Source: Cyanoderma ruficeps (Eukaryota; Chordata; Aves; Passeriformes; Timaliidae). Taken from it: a DNA stretch of 64,000 nucleotides. The notes below the pieces were generated by a model. The model was not told the DNA's origin. It made no database searches and saw nothing but the letters and a program-made list of their open reading frames with translations. Made by a program: the position numbers and the translations under genes. The DNA lies in contig VZDJ01000041.1 of NCBI GenBank assembly GCA_008694505.1, forward strand, positions 4,978,417 to 5,042,416. The letters run 5' to 3'. Of the stretch, positions 1 through 12,600 are shown one piece after another. Position 1 is the stretch's first letter. The number at the start of each line of letters is the position of its first letter.

Positions 1-33
1 TTTTTTTTCTTTTTTTTTTCTTTTTTTTTTTTN
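1..33. repeat. T-rich low-complexity tract with one N
   Basis: Runs of 8, 10 and 12 T are separated by single C residues, followed by an uncalled base at 33. This is probably a sequencing or assembly weak point. It is read as poly(A) on the gene strand, in the 3'UTR. Confidence 0.9.
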
Positions 34-537
34 GAACAGGAACTAGCAAACATTTGACTGGAAGGAAGGAAACGGCAGCTGACCCGTATTCTGAAGCCGG
101 AGCTCACCCTCACAGTTTGCCAAGCTGCTGAAAGGATGTGGCGAAACATCAGTTTTTTCTCTTAAAAAAAAGAGGTAAGCAACTTGCAAGTTCATGTGGG
201 CAACTCTGAACTTACAGTGTATTTTGCACATCTCCTATGACCTTATTTTAAAGTAAGCAAAAAGCTTACTAGACAGTATTTTTGAACCAAAGGGTTATGA
301 GTGTTCAAGTACCTAAAAATGTTGACCCTGCCAACATTAGGTCACTTTCACATGCCCCTGTGTGAATATGTAACCCTGCCCATATTTCATTCCCAACTAT
401 AGATTATTTGGAATGGTCAGAGTGAAGAGAGTGTCCAAACGTTTCGAACCCTGTACACATAGTCAGTCAAAACAGTTTTGGGAGCAGTAGCGCTAATACC
501 CAATCCCCCACAGTGATGCTGTGAGTCAGTGCTCTGC
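1..537 (-). other. PLXNC1: PLXNC1 3'UTR (partial) ending in an A-rich tract
   Basis: This sequence follows the TGA at 540-538 in gene direction and has no long open frame. No AATAAA or ATTAAA is present on the minus strand, so the cleavage site is probably beyond the window, or a variant signal is used. The far end is a T-rich run on the plus strand (1-32) with one ambiguous base at 33. Confidence 0.6.
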
Positions 538-642
538 TCAATGCCATTTGCATTTTTTCTTTTCATCAAATAAGGCTTTTACTTGCTGGAGCTGTTTCTG
601 GACTTCTTCAAACCCCCGTTCTCGCTCAAGTTTGCTGACAAT
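538..642 (-). CDS. PLXNC1: PLXNC1 exon 31 (last coding exon, stop)
   Basis: Residues 1151-1184 plus TGA, starting in phase 0 after an AG acceptor (ct at 643-644). It encodes a charged helix beginning [10 protein letters not shown] and ending KKKCKWH. This is the closing helix of the plexin GAP. Mammalian plexin-C1 has the same basic ending with Met instead of His (from memory). Confidence 0.95.
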   Translation of the reverse strand: MVSKLERERGFEEVQKQLQQVKALFDEKKKCKWH

Positions 643-3600
643 CTGTTAACAATTAGCAAAAGAGAGAATATTTTTAATGCTTATTTTACTAGCTATTTTT
701 TAAAGCCTGCTTTTCTGTACTCTAACAACTACTGACAGAAAAATCCATTGAGTGCCTGCCTATCTGTAAACATTCTTTTCTGACTTGAACACTTTATTTT
801 GGTAGTTTTCCTTTCAAGTCGTTCTGCTCACAGGATTTGCAACACTTCCACAAAAGAATGACTGAGCCAAGCAAAAAAACCCCAAACAAATTTAACACCA
901 CATGCTCATCTCTCAGAGTGTGAGGCAAGGCCAGTGCTCCAGTTTTTATGCTAGAGAAGATTCGCAAGTGACATTTTATTTCTTTTCCTCTGTCCTATAA
1001 GCTGAGGGCAATAAACTGTCTCTTTCCTCTAACTCACCCACTTGGCTCTGGCCTAGGTGATAGAATGGAGCACTACTGCTGTCTGAAATCTCTGCTGGCA
1101 ACGCTATGCAGGGACAGGTCTCAGTAAACAAAGAAAGAGGTTTAGCTGCTCTCAGTCAAAAGCCAGATGGGGAAGAGCAGAGGGAAGATTTCCTACTAAG
1201 GATTGGCTAAGTTAACTAGTACTAGCTTCAAAAAAGCAAAAATGGGCACTAAGACTAGAAAGCACACTGAATTCTCCTGTATCAATCATTTTAATGAGCT
1301 TAATAAAGCGTGATACCATTTTGAGTATCATCCCAAGCTTGTTTCAAGAGGCAAAGATTTGATGCTGAATCCAGATAATTTGGGATGTTCGAGATCTGAA
1401 GTGGTAAGCCAGCTAACAGGTGACTGAGAGCTGGATGACTACAGCAAATGCTGGTGCTGTGCTGCTGAGGATGAAAGAGAGAAAGGCCTGGTTGCTGGGA
1501 AACCCAGACAACCTGCTGGAAACATAAGGAGGCCTTCAGGCAACACACCCCAGCTGGCTCTTATCTGAGTCCCTGCACAGGCACACACATCCTCTGTTAA
1601 GGATGTAGAGCAAAATGGAGTGGAGAATCCTATCATGCAAAGTGGAGGACAGGGGTTTTCTTAGAAAGCAGCTTAGAGGTAGCCTGTGACTAAGTACTTT
1701 CAGTTGAGAAAAGATTTCTTTTGTTAGTAATAGCAGGGACTGGAAACTATAGCTGCTTCTTTGTAAGAGAAAGACTGTTAGAGCAGAGCATTAAGAAGGC
1801 TATGATGGGAAAGGAGCAGACACCTCTTGCTGTAAGGCTGTGTGCTTCACTGAGGTGTTTGCACAGACTGTTAAATTAAGAACCCTGGTACTACAGTCTA
1901 ATCTGATTTCTGAGCCTCCAGGGAAATGGAGCACATGCACAGGAGTTGTGACAGGCATTTGCAGAGACTCTGCAAACACAGTAAAACAAAAAGCCTCGAC
2001 TAGTCAGGAACTTCCTCAGAACTGCAGGGATAACATTGCTATTGTCTCTGCAATACAGCAGCGACAGTAAAGGTGCACTGGCAAACTTTTGGCCTGTCCC
2101 CCCTCGGAGGGGTGGGGGCTCCAGCTGCCCTGGGGGCTGCGCTGCTCCGGCAGAATCAGCAGATCGGCAGAAGGGCAGCCTGGGCTGGATTAAGGAGGGG
2201 CTGCCTCTGGAATGGCACCCAGCAGGTCATACAGCAGCCCGGCCCTTGGTTACTGCATCAAGCCCCACACTAAGGATCAAGCAGAAATTGCAGATGTGCT
2301 TACCTCATCATAGTATTTCACTATGTATTTGTAGATTTCAAACAAGGCCACTTTCTCATTAAATTCATTTTCATGTTTCTAAAACAGAAAACAGTTCTGG
2401 TCAGATACTTCTCCTTTTAAAAATAAAAGAACTTAACATGAAAGCAAATGAAGTTGCTCCTTCTTAACCATACCTTAGATTCCTGAGCTAGAAATTCTTC
2501 AACCTCTGCAGTGGTCAGTGGAGGCAGATCCCTGATGGCTTTGTAGTACGCTTTCACCTCCTTCTTGTAGAGTGGAATGTCCTTAGCATAGAGAAGTTTA
2601 TTTGTTGGTGCTTCCTTAAATGAAAAAAATTGAAGCCTTGTAACTTTTCACAGCACAGATTTCCTGAGGTTCCACCTCCACACAGTTAATTGCATCTAAT
2701 TGTGTCTGTGTGACTCATTTTTCTTTGCTGTGGTTATATGCAAGGAACCAAGGTTATGAAACAAAGATGTAAACCAGGGGCAGGACCTCACTAATAGTAT
2801 ATTGTGTTTCATGACAGTTTTCATGTAATTATTTCTACCGACATCAGGAGTGATGACCTTTTGTCCCTCAGACATATTTTTTCTTTCTCACTTTTTCCTC
2901 ACAGGTCCCTAGACCTAAAGCTGAACCAAAGAGCCCGAGGCTGACATTCCATTTACATACAGGATTCAGCAGTACTGCTGAAAGGGAAGTTCCCCAGCAG
3001 TGACACACCAGAGAGTCCTGTGAGATGCTGTCCTGGCAGAGGCTCCCCTAAATCTCTTTGCTCCCTTCTACTCCTTTCCTTCTGGGGTTTGAGAGCATGG
3101 AGAGCTGACTGCCAGGCATGCACAGCCAAAATGAATGTTTTCATCCCAGGACTTCAACAATCTATGCTAGCACTGACCCACCCGGGAGCTTTAGGCTCAT
3201 TCGAGGAAATATGTGCTGATGCTTGTGATAGAAGCCACAGCCCCACCTGGAAAACTGATTTTCAGAATGTAAAAGTGGGGGCTGCTGGTTTCCTGTTTAA
3301 GTTCTGGGCAATAAATGACACAACCATGTGATATCTTGTCACCACTGTTTCCAGTGATGAAGTGATGAAGTAATTTAAATGTTTGTTTTCTAAATGGCTA
3401 AAAGATGTTTCAAGATAAAAACTTAAAAACCATGAAAATAAATACGTTTTAATACTAAAAGGTCACAAGATGTTTACTGCAATGCAAACCTTTATCAGGT
3501 TTCAGCACCCCTTTTCAAATAGCTAATGAGCTGTTGTTTCAACACTACTGCACAGTGGACTTTAAGCACAGAAACCTAACAACCTAACAACTGATCATTT

Positions 3601-6600
3601 GCAGTTTTTCCATCAAGGAAGTGATGTGATTAGCTTTAATTTATGATACTTCACTCCTAAAGTAAGATAAACAAGCATATTATTTACTATTTATCTTAAA
3701 CAGATGAGCAGTTGGATTAGATCACATAGGATATTGGTCCATTTCTATATAAATTTTTTAACCTAAAAAACTCTCTAGCCTGTTTTTCTTGGTAGTATGT
3801 GCCTGAAAAAAAGCTTTCTGCTTTGGTCCAAAGAAAAGGAAAACACCCTGGGGAAAAATAAAGTATTTCTGATCCCCAGAGTTCTGGACACTACACTAAA
3901 GAGTTTTTGAATGTAAGATACCTGAAGTTGTTGCTCCAGCAAATAATTTTGCATATAAAAAGGGAGCATCTAATATATGTGAAAGGAATTGTTCCAAACT
4001 TCAGAGGTCTCTCAGTATTCTTACAGCTTCCACCAGCTTACTGTGTGAGTCTTCTGCACACTGGTGTGTGGCAGACAAAATTTGCACTACTTATCAAATA
4101 ATGTTAATACTTTTAAGACCTTTGTTTAAAACTACATTAAAACTTCATCAAAACCTTAAAACTTCCACCTTCTGCCACCTGTTGTGTATAAACACTGTGC
4201 AGAACTGAACTGCAGAGAAAACAAGCAGCACTTGGCTATAAATAAGGCATTCTCATAGCTGTATCTGTCTACTGGTGAATTCTTCAAAGTCTCAGGAGAC
4301 AGCAATGAGGAAAGGAAGCCCAGCTTAATTAGGCCCCTGACAATTCTGCCCCCAGTATCAGCAGATCCAGGATTTCATCATCTTAATCATTATACAGTTG
4401 AAAAAGACATCGATTGAGAAAGTAGTAGAAGACTGGAGAGGCAGCATTACCTTCCCTAGTGTCTGTTCCGCAAGAGAAAAGGCATCCATGAAAGCTTGTG
4501 CGATTACAGACAAACAGCCATCTATGTGTGAAGTCTTCTTAATATCAAAGACAAACTGGGGATTCTTCAGTATGTTCACCCAGAAGCGAAGAGGAAGACT
4601 AGTCAGGAGAAAGAACAAAAATCTTTAAAATCAACTGCTCAAGTAGCACAGCTGCTTTAAAATGATCCTTAATTGCAACTGCACTCATGGAACAAAGCAC
4701 ATTCCTGGCTGCTTCTTCACTACTGTTGTAGGGTCAGGGAACAAAGGCTACAGAGCAAACACATCTGTCAGCCACCCAGCTTCAAATAATGCTCTCAGTC
4801 TGCAGCTACTCCTTTCAGAGTGTGAAGTCGGTGTGCAGACTGCACAGACCTGAAAGCTCTGGTGGTTTGTGTTGTATTAAATCAATACACTAAAGTTACT
4901 GTTCTCCACAAAGCCAGACCGCATCTTATTTCCAGACATGCCAAAATCTCATTCTTCTGATCACACGTGACATGTTCCATTTTTGCAGCTACATTTTCAG
5001 AAAGCACACACCCCCTGCATATATCCCATGGGCATACCTGTTGGTTTTCCATATGTGGACCACATCAGGATCAGTAATTTTTTTGCTCTCAGCCTGGGCA
5101 TCCAAAAAGTCAAAAAAGTACTTGATGGCAACAGGTGCTTTATTGTTGGGTAAACTCCAAATACTCCTGAAGAGCTTTTCAACAACCGAATGAATCGCCA
5201 CCTGAAAAGTAACAAAGTTAATATTTTGTTATTATTACACAAGAATAGGATATTTTACCTCAGAGAGCTGTGTGTGCTCTGAGACAACCACACACAGAAA
5301 TTACAATACGCTTGTGGCAAACATCAAGGCCATAGGTTATTGGCAAACAAGAAAGTAACAAAAATGGAACTACAACACATCACAACAAGCTCCTTCCATA
5401 TGTCACATGTCCTGTTGCTCTGCTTACAGGTGAATCATGGTGAACTCTGATAAATCACAGGTGGGAAGAACCACTTGGGCTAATAAAGACAACATCAACT
5501 CTTGGGATGCTGTTGTCACTGTTGCTAAAAGCATCTGGAATTTGTGACTAGAATTAAGATGGAGCTGAGAAAAAGCAGTTTAGCCAGTTTCCTAGGGCAC
5601 GAGTATTCCAGGTGCCATCTGTGACACATGCTCAACACGTGCTCATCAACACTTTACAGTCAAGTGGCTCTGGCACTTGATCTAATTCTAGGATAACAGC
5701 TTGGGGTTCTATAACACACTAATATTAGAGAGCAAAACTGAAAACTTGGTATGTCTGATACAAAAGTGAAGATATTTGGCTCACTAAAGGAAGGGTTTGG
5801 TTGCTGCTGGACTCACTGACAATCATAGACTATCCATAAGTAGAGGCAAACAATACAAAACACTGTTTTGTGCTTTTTTTCTTCACATCTGTTCTGAAGA
5901 TCAGTTCAGCCCAATCTTCTCTCAACAACAAGGATTTAAGCATATCCCAGGGCCTTGATGAATACTGGCCAGTTCATTTCATGTGGTAAACTCTGCAATT
6001 GTGTTTGTGTGCATGTATGGGAGGAGAGGGGAGCAGAGAGAGAGAGATGGTGAGATGCAATTTCCTTTAGTGCACTGCCTATCATGAGAGGAATTTCACA
6101 GCAAAGGTATCACAGTTCTGTTGTTCAGGGCAGTGTCCTACTTGGGAGAAGGAGATGATTAATTTAAAGCCTTTTAAAAGGACTGTTTCTAAAAAGCCTG
6201 ATCTTTTCTTCTGTACCTCAGTCTTCCACCATAAGACATTACTGGTTTACTTCAGCATTTCCTGAGGGCTCACGCTAGTTTTCACAGGTAATGAGAAACA
6301 ACCAGTCTTCACTCTCACTTTGGGGGCTATCCCAGATTACTTCAGATGCTATCAACAACCTAATTATATAATGATTGATAGATTTTTTTAAATGTAAGAA
6401 GGCTGTAATCATCATCCCTTCAGGCCTCTTGCATAGCTCTCAGTGTTGTGCACCCATTAATACTTTATGCAATATGCTGTTGCAAAGAGTTTTCTAACCA
6501 TTTTGAGTAAGTCAGAAACAAGATGACGTTATCAGAGAGAGTGAGCAGGGCTTATTCCTAAGCCATGTACATTGTATAAATTAGGTAGTTGTATTATAAA

Positions 6601-9600
6601 TCCTAAGGACCTTGCTTTTAAAATTAATCTAGTTATTTAGAATGCCTAATCTGAAACCCTAACAGATTATTTCATTTTGTGGGCAGTATCTTCTGAAACT
6701 CAGGCTTCAGAAGTTGTCTCTAAGCTGAGCAAACTCTAGAGCAGAGTGAGGAGATTGTTGACTGAAAACTGTCATTCCAGAGGGGTTGATTCTCACTCTA
6801 TAGAACTCTATGGTAACTCACATAAGCTAAATAACAACCTTTTTTCTTCAACCTGAGAAAAAGGTTGTCGTTACTGCGAAGATACTACGTGTAATCAGAC
6901 AACTTTAGAACTCTAGTATGAGAAAACCTGAATGTGCCTGTCTTTGCAAATGGTCATACCCCATAGTTAGCACAGTGATTTTAATATGCTACCTTTTCAT
7001 TTAATATTTGAATTACAGACAGGAAGTCTGCACAATTTCTGGTTTAATTTGTGTTTCTGTTATGCCAAACTACCCAAGCCAACATCAGCCCTCCTCCAAT
7101 GTAAAGCCTCTACAGTTTACCTTGGTTGACAGAAGTTTTGTGAGATACATCTCTTTCACTTTGAATTTTTGCTTTCCTTTGTGACCTGCTCCCTTCACAT
7201 CTTTGTTTGCCTCTGAGTCTGGTAAAATCTGTCATGAAGAGATTAGAGAGATTACACAGATCCAAATACAGCTCAGTATTAAATCTACCACTTAGCAATG
7301 TAATGATTCAACTCACCAAATGACAGTGTTCATCTGAGTAGTCCACATCTAAACAACAAAGGCAGAGAGCAAAGAGCCATTAATGAAATACATAGCTGCA
7401 AGCTTGTGGGTTCTGCTGGGCTCTGGGCCCTGCAGCAGGGTGCATCCAGGATGCCAAGCAAGCACAGTCAGTGTCATCCTTTCCTGCCTGCAGTGTGGGG
7501 GAAGCCCCTGAGAAATGCACACACCCTGTGCACCTCCCTAGTGTCGACCTGTAGCTCGGACCACTAAGCTACTGTCTTATCTATAGGCATCCTATCTGCT
7601 GCTGGGGTAAGCTGGTAGCAATCACAGCTCCTCTGAAAGGAGGACAAGACAAGATGATTGCAGTGGTTTAAGTCTCTAAGAGTGCTGTGTGCAGGTGGGC
7701 TGAGGTCAGCCTTGAACGCAAGGCTGGGAACCGACAACCTCAGTTTTGCTGAGGGAGAGGCCACCCCAGTGAGATGCACATGTCTCTCCTAACTTTGATG
7801 ATAAGGAAACACATGTTACGAGTGTCTTCACAGGGGCTACAGAAAGGTCTCCCCTCATCAACCAGCTTGGTGGCAGCAACCTGCAATACAGGGCTAGGTG
7901 AGATGAACTGGCCCCCTGTAAGCACCTTTTATCTCCTGTTGAGATAGCCAAGTCAAACCTTTCAGAAACACAGCCAAGAGAACAAGGAAAATTACCAAAC
8001 AGTGGGGGTTTTATCATTCATGTCTCTGGACAATGCAGCATTATGTCTGTGATGCACAGTTCTGGGCACCAGGGAGAGAGAGGCATTGTTCCCTCTCTTT
8101 GTCACCTGGGATTCCCTGTCTTGCTTTCCTACCTATGAGCCTGTATCTCTAAGCAATCATTTGCTGATGACTGTAAGCCCCTCTGTCTGTAAGCCCTTCT
8201 GTTGTTCTTTCCTCCTTTTAGGCCCACTGGGCCTGCCAGGGACTCTTCATTTGGCTTAACTATATCAAAGTACCAATTTCTCCAACCTCCTATTGACCAA
8301 GATACAATCTGTCACAGCTCAGCTCTGGGCATTCCCAACCATTCTGCACAGAAGTTTAAATAGGTCGCAGTCCCTTTGTTACCTGATCGGGTATTTGCCT
8401 TCTTTTTGAAGACTTTTATGGTTGCTCCATTTGAAATCTGAAAGAAAAAACAAACATATCATCGTGAAACAAAATTCACAAAAGCCCCAGTTTCATTTCC
8501 TCTGTCCCTCAGCCTGCAGCAGTGCAGGACAGCCCGGCAAGCTTTGTTTTCACCACAGTGTGTGCAGCCCTCAGCCGGCAGCCAGGGCTGGGCTTTCAGG
8601 CACGGGCAGTAGCTGAACTTTGTCAGCATTACCCAGCCAGGTGGGAAGGCACCTCTTCCAGTGCACCAGCCTTGAAGACCTTTCCCTTCCTTCAATTTTT
8701 CTGGTTGAGCCCATATGTGGATATTTTCATGTACTTCTCTGTGCTGTTTCTTGCATCCATTTTTCTACAGATTGCTCAGGTTAAATTCTCTGCGTCCAGT
8801 GCAATCAGATCTTATGGGAAGGTGAAGCAGAGAGGTGCACATAAAGGTGAATTCTCTTCTGGTCCCCTTTCTTTCAGCTCAGTCTGTTCTACCCATATCC
8901 TGTGGAGGGGCCATTTTGAGGGTTTAGCCTGGTGCTCCCAAGAACTATTTTCAAACTGAGCAAAATATTTATACACCATAAGATCAAGATCCATATCTTA
9001 CCATCCTGGGATTTCTAGGAAAAATCTACCTCCTCCTTCCCTGAATTTATAGTGTTGCCAGGATGTTACACATTATCTTTAAAACAAACTGGCAAGCCAT
9101 GCTTTTATTGTCAAAGAGTAACTAAAAAATGGCTCCCACTGAGAACTACACCAGTACTCTGCTATCAAATGTTGAGTCTTGCCAAGTGCTAGTGTACTTG
9201 CCTCTATAATTACAAAAACAACCGGCCAGTTCTAGGAAGGGATCTCTGCCAAAATAATTTAAGTGTTTTTTAAACCTTGGCAGCCAGCCTGGTGTGAGAA
9301 ACCAGTTTAAACATAAAGATACTCTATCAAAAGCTGTGTCTTGTGCCAAAAAAATCTGCACTTAAATTTGCTCCTGGAAAGTAAATGCAATCTATTTTAT
9401 GATTTTTTTGCAGAGATTCCATCTATCATACAGACTTTCAGAACTATTTTAGATAGCACAGAATGCTTGAAAAATATTCCTACAAATAGGAATATGTTCT
9501 AAGGCTAGCTTGTAAGGGGATACAAACACCCAGACAGTCCTCCTACTTGGTCCTCAAGACAGATAAACAGGAACAGTGCTACCCAGCAGCTTACCCCCTC

Positions 9601-12600
9601 CTGGAGCAATGTGGGCAACATGCTGCCTCCATTCCCTTCCTAAGAAGTAGGAGGGTAGCTCAGTGTTGACTTCTGTCCTGAGGGAGATGGGCAGAGCTCA
9701 GAGGGAAAACCGTGCTTCCCTCCAGAATCAGAGGCATTGCTGCAGAGCAGCCATGATCAAACCTGCACTCTAGGTTTTATTTTTGGGACAAATTATGCTT
9801 TTAGCAGTGAGTAGACTATGCTTCCCCTTCTATATCATTACTGCAGCAGCCATACTTGCCGTTACTTTTGTGTGACCCAATTAAAAAAAAACATTTTTAA
9901 AAATCCCTTCTTTTTGTATCTTGCTGTCTAAATCATTTTTTGTGGTGGGCTGCTCCCATGGATACTTCAAAATATCTTTGCTTTGTCAGGTGCATTATTG
10001 AGGGGGACAAACAGGGAGAAGAGAGATCTCTTCCAATCTAGACAACAGGGAATACAGGTATTTTGCAAAACAGAAGACTTCTATGCCTCTTGTTCCACAG
10101 GCCTCCTGTCCTCACTGTAATCCAGTCCTTGCCAGTGAGCTCCCAGGATCACACTCAGTTTTGCTCGATGGGGCTTTGCCTGCTCCTGGACCGTGTGATA
10201 CTCGGCCCTGCCTGCTCCTGGAAGGTGTGATATTCATATCAGTTGAGAAATTGGAGATGTGTGACTGGACAGAAGATCTGAAAGTGACTGTCTAGCTCTC
10301 TTCTTGTGTGGGGAATAGGATGTCAAGATAATTAGCAACTTTCTTGTCATGACTTATGAAGTGATAGTACATGAAGTGATAGTACAGACCTCATAAATAA
10401 ACATACCGATAAACCTCCCAGGAGCCAAGAAATTAGAGCAAAAGTAGCACACAGGCCAGAGGCATAAGAGTACAGTACAGTAGATTTTTTTGTCTTCACA
10501 AACACTACACAAAAATGCAAATGTACTGTTCTTGCATATTTTAAAAATCAGTGTAGAAACTAAGTCTACTTTTTCCAAGATCAATTGGTGACTCTGGGAC
10601 CTTCACAACACAAACCTCATGCTCCAGTGTCTTAAAAAGACTTGATGGTACTTCCCAATTTCAAACACCTGGTTACTTTCTAGCAGTTAAGGCTGGCAAA
10701 CAAAAAGAAAAATCCAGGCTTGCCACAAAACTTGAGGCATTGTTGAGATATAAGTTGGAATTTCTCAGGCAATGTCACTGCCCTCATAGAGTGTATGCAG
10801 TGTTCCTTTTTCTTGCTTTCTAGACACTTTTACATTTCTTTTTGCATCAATATGCATACAAGAAAATAAACTAGATACACTAATGGCTAATACTTGTCAC
10901 TAAGCCACTGCCTAAAATGCCACTGAGCTTTTTCCTAAAATGTACATTATTTTGTCAGTGCCAGAAAATGTGAACTAAAATACTGAAGAGACGTGCAGTA
11001 CAATTTTCATAAGGCAGCTGCTAAGCTATAATTAGTGTAGTTACAGCTTTGCAGAAACAACTGAGCCTCCTACCTAACCTGCATCTGTAAGAAACCCTTC
11101 CCTGCAGAAACCTCAGACAGAACAAGGGCTGGGACAAAGACACTCAGGGATGACAGAGACCAGTGGAGCAGACTTATTTGCCATGAGGTCTGACAACCAG
11201 GACCCACAGCATGCCATGAGCTCCAGAGGTGCAAAAGGCTGCTGGAAAAAGCAGGGAGCACCTGCAATAGCTGCCTGTGGTAAAGAGGGCAGGTACTGCT
11301 GCATTATACAGAAGTTCAAACATTTAATCGAATTCAAATCTACACTGACCTTTGCTGCACAGGCTCAAACTGCAACACTACAATGTCCTAATTTGTACAA
11401 AATCTCTACAAGTGGAGTGGAGGAGGTCACACGTTCATCTACAGACAAGATTCAAGACTGGCACAGAAAAAGCCACTGGATGGGGACTCAGGATATCTGG
11501 GTTCACTGTTGACTCCTGTGAGGTAAGGAGAGCAACAAATCCCTACAGAAATCTGTAAAGTGACTCCAAATGAGCTTGTTTCAGATCTAAGCAGCCTTGT
11601 CCTCTGCCCATGATACAAAGTCCTGCTAGGAATCCTTGTTTCTCTATGGATGGCTCAGTATTCGCTCATGCAGACAGCAACATGTTCTGTGTTGGCTCAG
11701 GTTCCTCAGCCCCATACTGCACAGTACAGACCTACGGCAGCAAAACTTCTAAATAAATAAAAATTTATGAACATATTAAGAGCCAGACTTTAAAATTCAA
11801 TGAGGCATGAGGAAAGATCTGTAAAAGCACTCAGCATGATAACGTCCATTTCCAAAATCTATCTGTAAGCATCACATGTGAACTTCCGTATCACCTGAGG
11901 CCAGTCACCTGCTACACATTTTCCTCCAGCATCTCACTCTCTATTTGGACTGGTGTCACTGAAAACTCCTTAGAGAAGTAATGCTGCTTGCTACCCTTTA
12001 CAGTGTGCTACACCAAGGAAGGCTCTGCCACTAGCTGGAGTTTTGTATGTAGTTGCAATGATGGACAGATTATTGCAATATTGCAAACAACTGCTTTACA
12101 GGTGCAACTGGAAGCACAGGGGAAACTTATGGTACAAGTGGCAACAGCAGATGGAAGCAGAAACAGAAAGAGAAAAAGGCAAGGAGACTGACACAGGAGG
12201 TATCAAGAAAAGAGGGAGAAAAGCCATGAATCCTTTTTGTTCTGACACACAATGAGATTTTAGAAGTACCAATACTGCCTGTTCAGATAATCAAAATACG
12301 AGGTGGGATGAAGTAAACAGTTGCTCATAGTGCAACAAAAACTCAGCAGAAAAGACTCAAAAAAACCCAAGGCAATGTTCACAGCTGGAAATCAGATTCT
12401 GTTTTAAATTAAATGCTTGACAAAAGTAACAGTTTACATGGCATGTTTGAACCAAGCAACCCTGCAACAAGGAAACCTCTGAAAGTAACAGAAAACATGA
12501 CTCATTGGCAAGAACGTTGTGTGCCACACAATTCTTTCCTTCTGTTGATGATGCTCAGCTGTGACTTCAAGCTGTGCAGATCACATTTGAGAGCTGTGGA

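Noticed and set aside
8522..8959. 145-codon open frame on the plus strand
   Set aside because: It lies inside intron 23, has no domain, signal or splice context, and its composition looks like random translated intron.
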